Shown: piece after piece, positions 1 through 12,399 of the stretch
Layout of the letters: each line of letters opens with the position of its first letter
Numbering within the stretch: position 1 is the stretch's first letter
Origin: Pyrocephalus nanus
Lineage: Eukaryota > Chordata > Aves > Passeriformes > Tyrannidae
Direction of reading: 5' to 3'
Assembly (NCBI GenBank): GCA_038380795.1
Contig: CM076264.1
Location: forward strand, 15,064,001 to 15,128,000
Length of the DNA stretch: 64,000 nt
The notes under the pieces: generated by a model
Seen by the model: only the letters and a program-made list of their open reading frames with translations
Told to the model about the DNA's origin: nothing
Database searches by the model: none
Position numbers and translations under genes: made by a program

Positions 1-1059
1 GGAGGAGAAAAAATTGAAAAGACATTGCTCTGTATCACCATTTACTTCATCAGGGACAACAACAGAGTTGAAGCTATACAAAAAAATGAAGCCCAGAAAT
101 AAAATGGCAGTAATTGATGGTCGAAATATTTGCAAGATCTCCTTCACAGACTACAGCTTTTCTTCATAGCTCACTTATGAAAACAGAGAGATGGAAACTT
201 AAGTGCAAAGAAAACAAACTAAAGTTCAGGCAAGAAACTTGAAAGAAATTCTTCCTGGCTGATTCTGAAGCCAGACTGTTGGGTCACTCAGCTTGTAGTG
301 AAACTGTCACTATGTCACTGATCCTCAGCAGTGCTGGGTTTTGTCACAAACTGCAGTTGTGAAGACATAGCTTGCATGGTTAGTTAAGATACAGACTTTC
401 AGAAATCTATCTCAGACTCCATACAGCTGCTAGTCTGGCATTGGCATTTACGTACACTACTTCAGAAAAAAAAGTACTGAACAGAGTAAATTTTAGTCTA
501 TCCAAAACCTGTGAATCCAACTCAAACCTGTCTTATCTTGAGGAAGAGCCATGCACGATGATGGCAAATTCAGGGAAAGAGCATTTATTCCTTCCTTTGA
601 ACATGCAGTTTCACCAACACACAAAATACCAAAGTCTGCTCTGCATGCACTGTTTATATCCATCTTTCAGCATCAATCTCCCATTCCTGAGCAAGATGAC
701 AGACCTGAATCCTTAGCTTCCTTGCAGGGTAAAGATCACATCAAACTTCTCTAGCTGATGTTAGCATGAGATGTGTTTCCTTTTATTTGTCCTAATTTCT
801 TTGTCTGTGATTAAAAGGTTCTCCAGCCTACACATGGGTATGTCTACATGCTATTTTCCACACAGTTGTAAACTCCAGCTGCCTGTGCCTCTCTTTGGAC
901 AGATGTGAAACAGCTCCAAAACAGAAGTCATGTTGCTGTAGTTAGTGCAGAGCCTGGGCTTTTGTACTCAGGAGCATATTTATTCCCAAGCTAACTGCAG
1001 TTATAAGCTTTCTTCTTCGGAGAAGGCTCACATCATGCCCTTTGCATGACAAACAGGGG

Positions 1060-1090
1060 AAAAAAAAACAAACAAAAAAACCAACAAAAA
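1060..1090. repeat. A-rich (CAAA)n tract
   Basis: A runs separated by single C over 31 bp, following agggg. Confidence 0.85.
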
Positions 1091-1899
1091 GTCATAAACC
1101 TTCCTGCAAAGGCAGTGTTGGCTTTCTTTTCTTCTCTAGTTATTTCTTTCCAATACGAAAAGAAATTGTCTTTAGTTAGTGAGAAATCTCACTAGAGACA
1201 ATTGATAAGCAAAGAAAGTCTTACTGCAGATGTAGGTTATTCTGCTGGGTGTTAAAGTTTGCCTCCTGGCAACATTACAGTTAGCAAGGCTGGCTTCAGG
1301 GTACTTACCCTCAGGGATGACTGTAGGCAAGCAAGATCAACGCTGTTGCAACAGGCTTCAAGTTTTGTAGGACCCAGGGCTACATGTGCTTTCATGTGAG
1401 CCCATACTTTAGGTGGCTCTGAATTTAGAAAATGTTCTAAGTCCTGCCCTGACACACATATCCCCCCTCTTCTTAATTATGGTAAGTGCTCTCATATGAG
1501 GTAAACCCACTGATGGACATCCATTTGATCTGTTCAAACATACTCTAAAAGGCAAAGCAAATTTGTGTTGGTTTGCATGTTCCAGCTTAAGCAGAACAAA
1601 GTGAATAAATAATAAATAACAATTGAATTTTGCAGCATAGCTACTCTGACTTTCCAGGTCTTGTCAGCTGGCCCTTCCTACACTGACAGCTGACCCAGTT
1701 GGTTGTAGTGCATGTATTGTGGACATGTTTTATGAATGATGTTTTTGTTTGCTTCTCTGCCATCAAACCTTGCCAGACTACAGTTACCTAGACCCAAGGT
1801 CTTCTGACTCCATTGCAGAAGTCTCCAGGAAATAATGTTCAGTGCAGTTCAAATAAAAGTTTTTCACATTTGTCTCTTTTGTCCTTTCCTTTAGGTAGC

Positions 1900-1943
1900 T
1901 GTCTGTCTGTCTCTCTGTCTACCTACCTATGTCCTTCCTTCCT
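1900..1943. repeat. Pyrimidine-rich (GTCT)n/(CTAC)n tract
   Basis: gtctgtctgtctctctgtct is followed by ctacctacc and ccttcctt units. Degenerate tetranucleotide microsatellite of about 44 bp. Confidence 0.85.
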
Positions 1944-2442
1944 GTGTATTCTTTCCACTGGCAAACATTTGTGAGAGATCTCTTTCTGACTGTGGAAATG
2001 ATGACTGGGCTTTGGAAGCATGTCTATGCCATTTTTTTACACATATTAACGTAGTGAGTTCAGTTTCAGTGCTTGGCTTTTGTCCTCCCTCTGTCTAAGA
2101 TACAAAATGCTGAAAGAGTGGCAGCTGAAGAGGCATGGACAGGCTCATAAAGCAGTTCAGACTAACTGCTCTTGTCACATAGGATGCCTGAGACCATGCC
2201 TGCTTGAAAACTCAAATTAAAACATAGTGTACAATTGGTATTGCACACTCCAAGAAAATATAAGGCATGGAAGAAGCACAGAAAGGTGCTGCTTCACAGC
2301 ATCAGAGTGGCCCAGGACCTCGTGAAGCACACAGGGCACCAGGCAAATAAGCTGCCAGCAAGCTGCACTTATGCTTAGCACCAAATACCATTTTCTATTG
2401 CAAGTACTCTACAAAAAAATAACAAAGGGAAATGTGTCTACT

Positions 2443-2530
2443 CTTGCATGCAAAATAGAGCTATTGTTGGGGGGAACTGTGTTTGCTTGCATACAAAACA
2501 GAGCTATTACAGGATGGGGGCCCTGTTTTC
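2443..2530. repeat. 43-bp tandem duplication
   Basis: Two adjacent units start with cttgcatgcaaaatagagc (2443) and cttgcatacaaaacagagc (2486) and share a gagctatt block, a G-rich middle and a ctgt-ttt- end. The second halves have diverged. No gene overlaps it. Confidence 0.75.
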
Positions 2531-3293
2531 CTTTTACAAAGCAGGAGAAAATGCTTTTTCATCAAACTCAAAATGTTTCTCAAGAGTTATTTTCCACTGG
2601 GCTTTAACCTGCATAATCTCTCTTGCCCAGTGTATACTTTTTGCCAAAGGGAGAGTGGAGGAGTGCAAACACAGAACCCTCTCTCACCTGAGAAGCAGAA
2701 ACAAACAGCACAGCCACTTCACCCAGAGTCACTAAAGACTGGGAAGATCTTCCATGGACCTACTTGCCAAGAATGACCTTCATGCTTCACAAAAAGTCTC
2801 TGTAAATTTTGGATTCCATTCCGGTGAAAGGAATAGGAAGGAGAAGACAAATATTACATTTTGCAGGATGGGAAAACTATTTCCTAGTCAGATCAAACAC
2901 AGCCTAACTGAAATTCCAGCTCTCGGAAATTAGTTCACCCACTTGCTGGTTCTGCTTGTTGCTAGTTGTACATCCAGACAGTTTTGAAAACTAAGGCGTT
3001 GTAACCACTTATTTTGCATTTGCTGTGTCCCTCTGAGTACTTCAAGTTTTCACAGTGATTCTTACTGTCTGCAAAATATAGAAGTTAGGAGAGAGATCTT
3101 CTGTGACTAACCTAATCCTACCTTTTAGATTTATCTGGGCATGTTCCTTCAAGATGATTATTTTCCTTCTCCAACTGACTTGACAGGAATATGTATGTTT
3201 CTAGTGGTGGTGAAATTTTTGTCTCTGGCTATAAAATCTTGGTCACAGGAACATCAGGGGGTTTGTCATAAACATAAAAATTAATAGCCCAAG

Positions 3294-3339
3294 CTTCAGT
3301 TATAATTAACTCCAAACTTCAGTTATTATTAACTCCAGC
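3294..3339. repeat. 23-bp tandem duplication
   Basis: The units at 3294-3316 and 3317-3339 share cttcagttat-attaactcca and match at about 20 of 23 positions. Confidence 0.85.
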
Positions 3340-4399
3340 TTTTGGTTAAAGAACATAAATATATGCGTTTTTATATTTAATTTTGCTGCTTGATATATAA
3401 GATCAATGTAATTGCTGTAAATATCTTTGCATTGCTTTAGTTCCATAGTAGGGCAAATAAAAGGTTTGCTTATAAGGCTAACTTAAATCTTAAATATAAT
3501 GGAGTGCACATTATGTCAAGCTTGCCATCTGCAAAGTTACAGTAAAATATTTTTAGTGTAATAATGAGGGCAGACTGGAGATTCTGATCTAATCCATTTA
3601 GTCTCCAGTCAAATTCAGAGAACCAAAAAATGGTCATAAGCATCTTTGTGATTCCCTGATCTTTGCTCATTACACAGCAGGCTGGACCCAAATTTCAACT
3701 TAAAAGACATCTGAGACTGTTACTGTATGACTTTGACTGCAAGAAGACCATTCTGGCGCCACAGGAGAGCACACAGTACAACAGCAAGTCAGCTACTTCT
3801 TCCTTTCCATAGGTACACAAAAGGAGCCCTGAAAGAAGTGGTTTAAGGCAGCTTCAATCTTATTTTGGATCTTAAAGACCTACTGATTTAGTTGTCCTGC
3901 CTGTAGTTCCTGCTCCGAATATGCATGCTGGCTGTTGTCCTTTTTCTCTGCATGGCTTTTTCCAAGACATTAGCTCTACTGAGCAGCATTTCCAGACAGC
4001 CTTTGATTTTATATTCTCAATAACCTGGAAGTGTCTTGACAAGGAATCTTACCTCAGTCTGATTGCTGTCAGGTAATCACTGATCACATATCAGCATGGA
4101 GCCAACATGCAGTAGCATGTTGTCCTGAATGTCTCCTCCCTTCTATGTCCTGAAAATGCCACCAGCTGCCACAATCTGGGCAGCGGCAGGAGGTCCCTTA
4201 TTTGCCTTTCAAATGTGAGTGTGTGGGTCTGAAAAAAACCTAAAAGGAGTTACCAGCTCTCAGTAAATAAATTTTGAACTGTGGGCCCAATTGTCCTGTT
4301 GAGTTTTGTCAGCAGCCCTGGAAGACATGTGAGGAGGGGGGAGCTGGGAAGCACAGGCCAGCTGCAACCTCAAAGCACTGAGGCTGGAGGTGTGAGGTG

Positions 4400-4872
4400 G
4401 CAGAATTATAGAGTTATTAGGGTGGGAGAAGACTCTGGAGATCACTGAGTCCAACTGTTAACCCAGAACTGCCAAGCCCACCACTAAGTTATGTCCCCAA
4501 GTGCAACATCTGCATGTCTTAAATACCTCCAGGGATGGTGACTCTCTGAGCATCTTGCGCCAATGCTTGACAACTTCCATGGAGGTACTTTTCCTGATAT
4601 CCAATCTAAACCTCCCCCAGTGCCACTTGAGGCCATTTCCTCTGGTTCTGTCACTTATTACCTGGGACAAGAGACTGACTCCCAACTTGCTACAATCTCC
4701 TTTCAGGTAGTTTTAGCCACTGATAAGGTTCCCTCTGAGCCTCCTTTTCTCCAGGTCAGACAACCCCAGCTCCCTCAGCCACTCCTCATCGGACTTGTGC
4801 TCCAGTCTCTCCACCAGCTACATTGTCTTTGGACACCTTCCAGCACCTTAATGACTTTCTGTCAGACAAGAA
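4400..4872 (-). mobile_element. CR1 LINE, 5'-truncated copy
   Basis: The plus strand reads as the reverse complement of a CR1 3' end. It begins with a degenerate terminal repeat (agaattatagagttatta) and the usual 'gagatcactgagtccaac' block, and runs up to the block corresponding to 'ctccagtctctccaccagc'. On the minus strand a frame at 4458-4685 retains the CR1 ORF2 C-terminal signature (GRFRLDIRK, then VVKHWRKM, then SPSLEVFK), so the copy covers the 3' UTR and the end of the reverse-transcriptase ORF only. CR1 proteins normally run to about 900 residues, so this copy is a dead 5'-truncated insertion, which is the usual CR1 fate. Substitutions throughout the terminal repeat suggest it is not recent. 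The left boundary is good to a few bases; the right is approximate. Confidence 0.9.
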
Positions 4873-7539
4873 ATTCCCCTTGAGAGAAGCAGGGCCAGGC
4901 TGAACAAGTGCACGGCCAGGGCTGCTTCTCTCCCCTCACTTAGCTTGGGCTTCCACTTAGACATCTCCTTTAATCCACTAACCATCCATGCACAAAAAAC
5001 TCTTATCCAAGGTTAATTTGGTCCTTTCAGACTAAGTTAGTTGCCTTGCACACAGCTAAAGGCAAGATTTCTCCTCAGACTGTGAACATTCACTCTGCTG
5101 AGAGGATTTAGGCTAAATCATGCAAGTGCTGACAGCCCTCCAATATTTTTGCACAGTCTCCTTAAGTGCCCCAAAAGTCATTTAACTTTTCCCACTGTGG
5201 GAGGACTCACAGCTTTGTTCAATGCAGGTCAGGAACTCAAAGGCTCATGGGTGACCTCAGCACTGAGTAAGCTGTCACTGGCTGGATGTACCAGCACTGC
5301 AGGGTCATACCACTGCAAGGCTCACCCCAGTGTGATTAATACGTTCATGTGGACTGCTGTAATGCTCATCTCCTGAATGCAAACACAGTTGGCTTTGGAA
5401 GACTGGTTGAAGCCTGGGGATTGGCACCCTGTGTCAAACCTGCTTGGGAGAAAATCACAGCCCCACAGCAAGTGTCCCAGCAGCAGAAGGGGTGCAACTG
5501 TACAATCAAGATGTGACGTGCAACACCCTGAACACAAGGATCTAAAAGTGTGGTATACACTCCATTTTTTGGGGATACCTTTGCTGGTAGAGAAAGTGCC
5601 TTTAAACACCAAACCAGCAGCTAATTTGCTGGATCTTATTAATTTTTTTTATGCATATCCAGCCCTATCTTTGCACAGGAGTGCCTTAAATTCATTACTA
5701 TCTATTGAAATAATGCCTGGCCTTAGCTGCCAAGGTTGTCCTTCAGAACATGGATTTGCACTTACAGGTGTTGCATTGTAGCTCTTCTTTGGTCTATAGA
5801 TGTTTCTGGTCCCCTTTCCCTTCTGAGCTCAGTAAGCAGAGGGCACAGGGTGTTTAGCTGTTCGCACCAAGGACCCCAGTGACCCAAATCCACACAGATT
5901 TCAAAATCTTTCTAGCCTTCCTGGCATCTATATTCAAGTCTGGGTCACTTCTAAGTGTGTTAAATTCCTTGCATAACTTAAAGCAAACACAATGCTGATG
6001 CTTCCAGGATCCCCTTTGGAAATTTTAGGAAAACATGAGGAATGCTACAAAAAAATGGGAATATTTTAGGATGACTATCCCAGGTAAAAATGATGATAAG
6101 CCTAGTTTTCAAAATCAGTGTTATAACACCACTAAGCTTCCCATCTTTTTCTTTTGAAACAGAGTTACTTTCCAGGTTCCTTAGGGGTTAGAGGCTCTAC
6201 CACAGCCAAGAAATTCTTTAAGCCAAAGCCATAAATTTTCCTGCATATCTGCTATGATAACACAATGTATCAAAAAAAGGAAAACCAAAATCCTGTCTGG
6301 AAAACCTCAAAACAGTTGTGATTCTCAGAATACCATAGGACAGGCTTGAGAAGTGCCTGGGAGGGGCTAAGAGACCACATAAGAAGAGAAACACTGTTCC
6401 CCACAGCAGCAGCTGTTGCTGCACTTTTTTCTTACCACACCACTATAGAATCTTCAGAGATTTCCCCCCATATTACTGACCGTAGATCCCATCTACCACT
6501 TTCACCTGTGGCAAAAGTGGCCAAAATCTTTTTGCACCCTTGAGGAAACCCAATTTAGTTTTAACAGCACTGCTAGGAGGTCACCTTGGTCCACCTCAAA
6601 ATAAGTGTGTGAGGCCATGTCTAGCAGTAATAAAAATCAGTCATGGCCATAGTACTGTCAGGAAATAACTGGACTGGGAGCAAGCTCCTAACGTGACTCA
6701 GATACCAGAACAAACTATTTTGATGATTAAAGCAATTTCCCTGTTTCAGTTCTGCTGAAATGCCACAGAAAACAGACTGGTCATAAACAGTGAGGACCCA
6801 ACACTCCAGGGACTGACACTGCCATCATGAACCCTTGCATAGAATGGATGCAGAAGGCCACCCCTCAACTGAGGTATTTTCTACTCCGTTGTATTTTAGA
6901 GGCTGTGGAAGGCAAACTGTAGGTCAAGCTACAGAGAGGCTTTTCCCTTCATTTTTAAGGTCAGTGATGACTATGCGGTCAGAACTTGTACGTTTAAAAT
7001 TGCCTTTTAAATAGTCTTTTGCTCATCCAGCCAGAAGCTGCTCATTCTGACATCACAAGGCACCGCCCCAGGGCACATTTTCCTGTCACAGTGGGAAATT
7101 AGAGATGAAAGAGGGAACTTGATGCAAAGAGGATGAATTTGCTCTGTAAGGTGAGTGATTAGGAGAGATATCTAGAAGTAAGACATAGAGGTTAGATTTC
7201 TTTCTTGGACCAGGAGCAAATAAGATATAAAATAGTGGAACAGAGATAGTGACAAAGCAAGACACACATAAGCACTAAATGGAAACCGGCATCCTCCCAC
7301 CTTTTCGACTTCTCATTCACTTGACACAGTGGAGAGCCTTGGGTGTCACAGCTTTAAGCTCTGTTTACGCCTCCCACCCCTTCTGCACAAATAACTGAAA
7401 CATAGCTAAAGAATAATGAGACTGGGTGCTAACCTTTCAGACACCGATGAAAGCTCATATTCCATAGCCTTGCCTTTATGCCCTTTTGACTGTGCATTAG
7501 GGAATGCCTCTCCTTGTTTACTCCTCTGTTGTCATGTGA

Positions 7540-7870
7540 GTAGCCCTGCCGGGCTAATCGCGTATTTATTTAAGTAAATGTTCCTTGATAGAAAACACAT
7601 TGCACTTTATTGTTATTCTGAAGACACTTGCATTAACACCGTGTCATTTCTATAATTACACACCTAAGTAGTTAGGATGCCTGATTGAGCAGATTGTTTA
7701 CTGCTATTCTCTTATAAATCTTTTTATTTCTGTAGTTTTCTTTTTAGTAACATGATAATATGTGCTTTCACTCTAATACCATACAAGATGAATGGTAGAA
7801 GGAGCAGATTGTTGACTATTGTTTTAATAAATATTTTTACTGGGTTAATTTATGTTAAAGTGATCTCTTC
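7540..7870. promoter_or_regulatory. Candidate conserved AT-rich element
   Basis: The segment has no recognisable repeat but several TAAT/ATTA cores (for example gggctaatcg near 7552, ataattaca near 7653 and gggttaattt near 7843), and a ccagcagggg phrase near 7874 partly like a CTCF core. A regulatory role is a guess from texture only. Confidence 0.2.
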
Positions 7871-8160
7871 TACCAGCAGGGGAAAAAAGGTTTCTAGAAA
7901 GACTAGCCAACAGCAACAGACACAATAATAGCCATCGTTTACAGCAGTACCTTCAAACAATCGCAAATGAAGACATATGTTGTTTCACAAAAAAGCATGT
8001 ATTATGAAACATAAAATTGCATCATGTTTAAGGTATTCTGCCTACAGTACGTGTTAGTGAAGTGAAAGGGCACATCTGTGCTGTACTTATTCAGATGACT
8101 ATTTTATTCACTGGATGATGGCAATTTATTCATTGATTTCTGGATCCCTAATTGCCAAAA

Positions 8161-8175
8161 AGATATCAGATATCT
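8161..8175. repeat. 15-bp palindrome with a central A
   Basis: agatatc, A, gatatct: seven paired bases around one unpaired base, in AT-rich single-copy DNA. Confidence 0.75.
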
Positions 8176-9596
8176 GGTCGATGTTAGAAAACAGTAGACT
8201 ATTTATTCGAATCTCACTGTTTGTAGCTGTTTAAAAATCATAATTGAATAGCAAGTAAATTAAAAAGAAGAAGGAAATAGAAATAAAACATTATATATTG
8301 TTCCATCCTCTCTTATCTCTCTGACAGAACAGTATGCACACACTTACTCACATGACATTCTCCATACACTTTGTTAAAACTCACTTTGCCTGTGTGGATA
8401 CACGAGTTGAGGTTTGGATCATAAAATGAAGACGTTACAGGGGACTGTCATAATTCATATTTCTGCCTTGCAGTGCCAAAGTTGCCAACACCTAACAAAC
8501 AACTAATAGATGTGTTGGAGACTTTATACATGCTTTATTTTCCAGGAGAGAGGAGGTCTCATGGCTTTCTTCCTAAACTAAGAACAAGAAGATCAGTGGG
8601 TACATTCTGCCTGACAAACAAGGTGCAACATCCATGTGGTAGTTGCCAGAGCACCAGTATCTTATCCCAGTTTCACCTACAAATGCATGGGCTGGGTTGG
8701 TGGGGAAGAATCAAGGCTGGTAGTTCAGCCACCATGTGCCAGGGCCCTCCTCGTGGTCTAATTGGCCTCCATGACTGCTTGTCACCTCCCTGTCCCGGGG
8801 ACTATATTCAACCACCTTACCTTGCAACCCAATGCAGATTTCCCAATGCAGTTATCACATCTGAGGGATAACAAATCCATAGGAAACAGAATTACCCAGA
8901 AGCATGTTCTGTTTCCCCCCATTATGCATCGCTTAAAAGATTATACAACCTTAATGACATTGAACTCAGAGGGTCAACACAGAGGGATATATCAAGGGGA
9001 CACTGGTGCTCTGCAAAATTAAAATTAAGACATGGTTTTTCTTGCTCTCATCACAATTTGCAGTCTTTGTAAGACACCTCTTCTAAGGCCACATTCTAGA
9101 ACATGGGTTTGAGTTTTAAAAACAGGGAAGTATAATCCCAACTTTAATTTCCGGACCTTAGAGCCTCCAAATACTGATATTTAGAACAGAAAATGAAAAG
9201 TTAATTTCTACTAACATTTAGATACATGTCTATGCAAAGTATTCATTTCCTTGTGGGAGAAAACATCAATGTTTGCTGAAGTTATTTTATTCCTCTCCTT
9301 CTTGGAAAAAGAACGTGCAAAATCACAGCTTTTCCACCAAAACAGTTCTTTATGAAAACATTAAAAGTAGAGGAATTATGTTTCTTCTGAGGCAGCATAC
9401 AACATTTTATTTACTTTTGCCTGATCAGCTCCACAGAAAATACTATTTGTGTTTGGACATACAAAACCAAAATGGAAAATTATTCCTTTTATTTTTTTCT
9501 GGTCTATGTGGTTAGGGCAATCTCAAAGCCATAGCGGATTGTTTCTATTAAGAGCAGAGAAGAATGGTATCAATCAGATAATGTGGAAAACGCAGT

Positions 9597-9627
9597 GCCT
9601 TTACCACACTCCTCCTTCTACAATGTC
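9597..9627 (+). repeat. Left arm of a 31-bp inverted repeat pair
   Basis: Its reverse complement matches 10702-10732 at 27 of 31 positions, and all four differences are transitions. Shared core read on the opposite strand: tagaagga, one variable base, then gagtgtggtaaa. The arms sit at the outer ends of a 1136-bp segment in terminal-inverted-repeat geometry. No target-site duplication is visible outside them. Confidence 0.8.
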
Positions 9628-10120
9628 AAAGCAACCCATTCACCACCAGTGAGTTTCCAAATATACTCACAGCTGAACAAACACAGAGGAAAAACAAGGG
9701 GATACAGGGAATTGCAGGGCATCCTGATTCACTCCCATGTGTGCCAGCCTGTGTCATGGGCACACTGCACAGAGAAGCCCCCAGGAACATGGTGGGCACT
9801 AAAGGGCAGGAGTTGAGGGGGACCTGCAGCACCAGGGCGGACAGCCTCTGGCTGCACCATTCATTTAGGGCAGGAGAGTGCCAGCCTCGGCCAAATAGCT
9901 GTGTTGTTTTCTCTCCCTCTCCCCCAAGTAAGTGTGTACATGTGATTTAGCCTCTAATTGGTCTGACCACAGACTTTGCTGTGAGTCGTGGCTTTCTCCA
10001 CCACCACCACTTGTCGGGGCATTTAGCTGACCTGAACGAAAGGTTGATCACTCACTTTAACCACATCTTTGACTGCTCCTAGGAATGTTTACTAGAAGCC
10101 ATTACCATCTTTGAGTCTAA

Positions 10121-10166
10121 GAGGCGGAGAAAATGCAAAACCCCTCCGCCTCACTGTGGAGGGGTT
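10121..10166. repeat. Two overlapping 9-bp inverted repeats
   Basis: Stem A pairs gaggcggag (10121-10129) with ctccgcctc (10144-10152) across a 14-nt loop. Stem B pairs aacccctcc (10139-10147) with ggaggggtt (10158-10166) across a 10-nt loop. Both stems are perfect and share the bases 10144-10147, so only one can form at a time. Confidence 0.8.
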
Positions 10167-10261
10167 GTCAGAAGTCATAGTTACAATTAAGCAATCACTG
10201 CTGTGCCACGAGAAATGGCCATTGCCCATTTCCCCAGTGATAGAACAGTCCCTATTAAAAA

Positions 10262-10460
10262 TATTTGCTGAAGGGGAATCTTGAGGGTGACCTAGTCCAA
10301 ACCCCCGTATCACTAGCTCAGGGCAGCCATGCCTGTGCCAAGGTAAGTCTTGAAAACCCCCAAGGGCATGGGCTTAAGTCTCCCTGGATACCATGTTCCA
10401 GTGCTGGACACTCCTCTTAGCAAGGAAATTTAACTCTTACTAATTTCTTTCCTATATTGG
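10262..10460 (-). mobile_element. CR1 LINE, old diverged 3' fragment
   Basis: The plus strand contains the reverse-complement CR1 landmarks in order but strongly decayed: 'gggtgacctagtccaaaccccc', then a 'tagctcagggca' block, then 'atgttccagtgctggacac' followed by the 'ctcctcttagcaaggaaattt' region. The ATTCTATG terminus is not recognisable. No ORF2 peptide is preserved. It lies inside the segment flanked by the inverted repeats at 9597-9627 and 10702-10732, so it may have inserted into an older element. Family assignment is fairly firm; subfamily and exact ends are not determinable by eye. Confidence 0.7.
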
Positions 10461-10701
10461 GCAAAACAAGGTATGAAAGCTATCTCTTGGCATGGCAGAG
10501 AGTACCTGTTCCAGGCCATGCACGTTCCTGGTGATATCAAAAAGCAAAGAGGCCAGGGCAGCGACCCTCCGGGATGAGCCACCACCCTCTCCCAGTGTGA
10601 CTGCTGGCATGGCCAGCCCACACAGGAACAGCACAGGGTGCCTTGCAGCTGCATGGTTGTGATCTTGTGAATGTATCTGAGAAAGAAAGAAGAAATAAAT
10701 T

Positions 10702-10732
10702 GGCATTATAGAAGGAAGAGTGTGGTAAAAGC
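10702..10732 (-). repeat. Right arm of a 31-bp inverted repeat pair
   Basis: Partner of 9597-9627. Similarity stops sharply on both sides of the 31 bp. The intervening DNA contains an old CR1 fragment (10262-10460) and two competing hairpins (10121-10166), so the interval is composite. Confidence 0.8.
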
Positions 10733-12399
10733 CATAATTTGGCTGGGATTAAAGAAACCACTGGAAGTTCCTTAGTTTTAAATTTTGCACAGATGTCAAC
10801 TATACTTGTTCCTACTGTCTTTAATTTAATGTCTGGAATATTGTGGTAATGTAATTCAGATGACATATGACTGGGAAACAGCCAGACCAACAGATTTGTG
10901 AAATTTTCTTTTTATGTTTAGATTTAATAAAAAAAGGATCTCTCATGTATGGCTTTTCTACAGCAGCAGTGAAAGAAAATGCTCTAGAAAGCTATGAAAA
11001 ATATCTGTGAAGTGCCCTTGAACATGCTTGCAGACAGACCAGAAAGCAGGGGCACATTGTCGTAGTGGTGGCAGCTGCCATTTTCTGGTGTTTTCCCAGC
11101 TCAGCACACCATGGCTCCTCTCCTGTCCATCATGGCGAAGAAGAGGAAAATGCCAGCACACTCTTCATTTCCTTCAGTCCCTCAGCCCATTTTTCACAAG
11201 GACCTGAGGGGAAGAATTGTATGGGCACCTATCCTGAATTTTTTTCAACTATTTCCAAGGTGATCACCTTTCCAGAATGCTGCACATTTTGCTCCACATT
11301 ATGCATTACAAAGCAGTTTGGGATATTGCAAATGCTCTGAATATGGTATTTGGTGATGGTTTCATGAATAAAGACTCAGGGAAACTAATAGGCAGTTCAA
11401 AAACCCATAATCAGATTTTTGGCCAAGAGGCACATATGAGCTAAAATCAGGGTCATGTTTATCTAACTAGGTGGTGCTTAGACCTGTCAATTGAGTTTCC
11501 ATAGCAAACAAGTGCTGATGCCATCTTTATCTCATAGACATCTAAGAATTTAGTTACCTGCTAATATAGGGGAAACAGTTTCAGAAATTTTTTTTTAACA
11601 ACTAAAGAAATCTGGCAAGGACCAATCATTTCCTATCTCACTCTGACTGAATAAAAAAAATAATTTATTTTTCTTTTTAAAAATATTCATGGAGTTACCT
11701 TATTGAGTCCTTTTTAGCCTTTCAGCTCTTTCACAACCTATTTAAAATATATTTGGAGGACACCATGCTTTTGGAAGAATAATTCCAGTTTGAAGAATTC
11801 TTCAACAAATTACTTTAAAATGCCAGGCTGGTCTCACTGGGGATGCAAGCAACTTCTATTTGGTGGAATCTGTTTGCATTTGTTGCATTATGCAACTGCA
11901 ATAATACAAATTTCTCCTCGGAAAACACCTTTGAGCCCTGTTCATGTGCACCAATAGACTACTATCTCTCTTCATCAGCTTTCTGAGTTAACTGCTTTCT
12001 CTTTCTTTAAATGGGAGTTTATTGACATATTTATTGCCAAATCATCTTCTTTGATTTAAAAATACACAGTAAATTATATGGTTCAAAATTTAGCTGCCAA
12101 AAGAAAACCAGGGCAATCTACATGTATCTTTCTGCTGATCTCTTTCAAGAAAATGTAAACTATACAACGGCCTCAGCAGCTTTGAGCAAAAACTGTTATT
12201 TCAAGAAATTTACCCTTTCACCGTATTACTGTAGGTCTACAAGCACATGCATTTTTTCACTTGAAATGTTGACTCGGTTTTAATCTTAAAACATACGGAT
12301 GTCATTCTCTTTTTGCTCAGAGTCACTGATGCAACTGAAGAAAAACATTAAGTTTCTGGAGGGAGGCCAAGCTGGATAGCATCAGCCTGGAGTATACAG

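Larger units (their letters stand above)
1..4399. other. Non-genic single-copy DNA
   Basis: No exon, RNA gene or large repeat was recognised. It holds only the simple tracts at 1060 and 1900 and the tandem duplications at 2443 and 3294. All open frames are under 100 codons. Confidence 0.6.
4873..9596. other. Non-genic single-copy DNA
   Basis: No gene was recognised. Open frames of 134 codons (5377-5781, plus) and 132 codons (8473-8871, plus) have no recognisable domain. The stretch holds the candidate AT-rich element at 7540-7870 and a 15-bp palindrome at 8161. Confidence 0.6.
9628..10701. other. Composite interval between inverted repeats
   Basis: The left half (to about 9910) is GC-richer than average. 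The middle has a ccaccaccacc triplet run near 10000 and the competing hairpins. The right part holds the old CR1 fragment. No transposase-like frame is visible on either strand. Confidence 0.5.

Noticed and set aside
4563..4883. 106-codon plus-strand open frame
   Set aside because: Antisense of the CR1 copy at 4400-4872.
5377..5781. 134-codon plus-strand open frame
   Set aside because: No recognisable domain; several competing frames on the other strand over the same bases; no repeat or splice support.
6008..6040. Resemblance to a hAT (Charlie-like) inner sequence, 'ggatcccctttggaaatttta'
   Set aside because: Only about 20 bp matches from memory, with no terminal inverted repeat or neighbouring landmarks.
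8473..8871. 132-codon plus-strand open frame
   Set aside because: The peptide has no family resemblance and no supporting promoter or exon structure; length is within chance for 64 kb.
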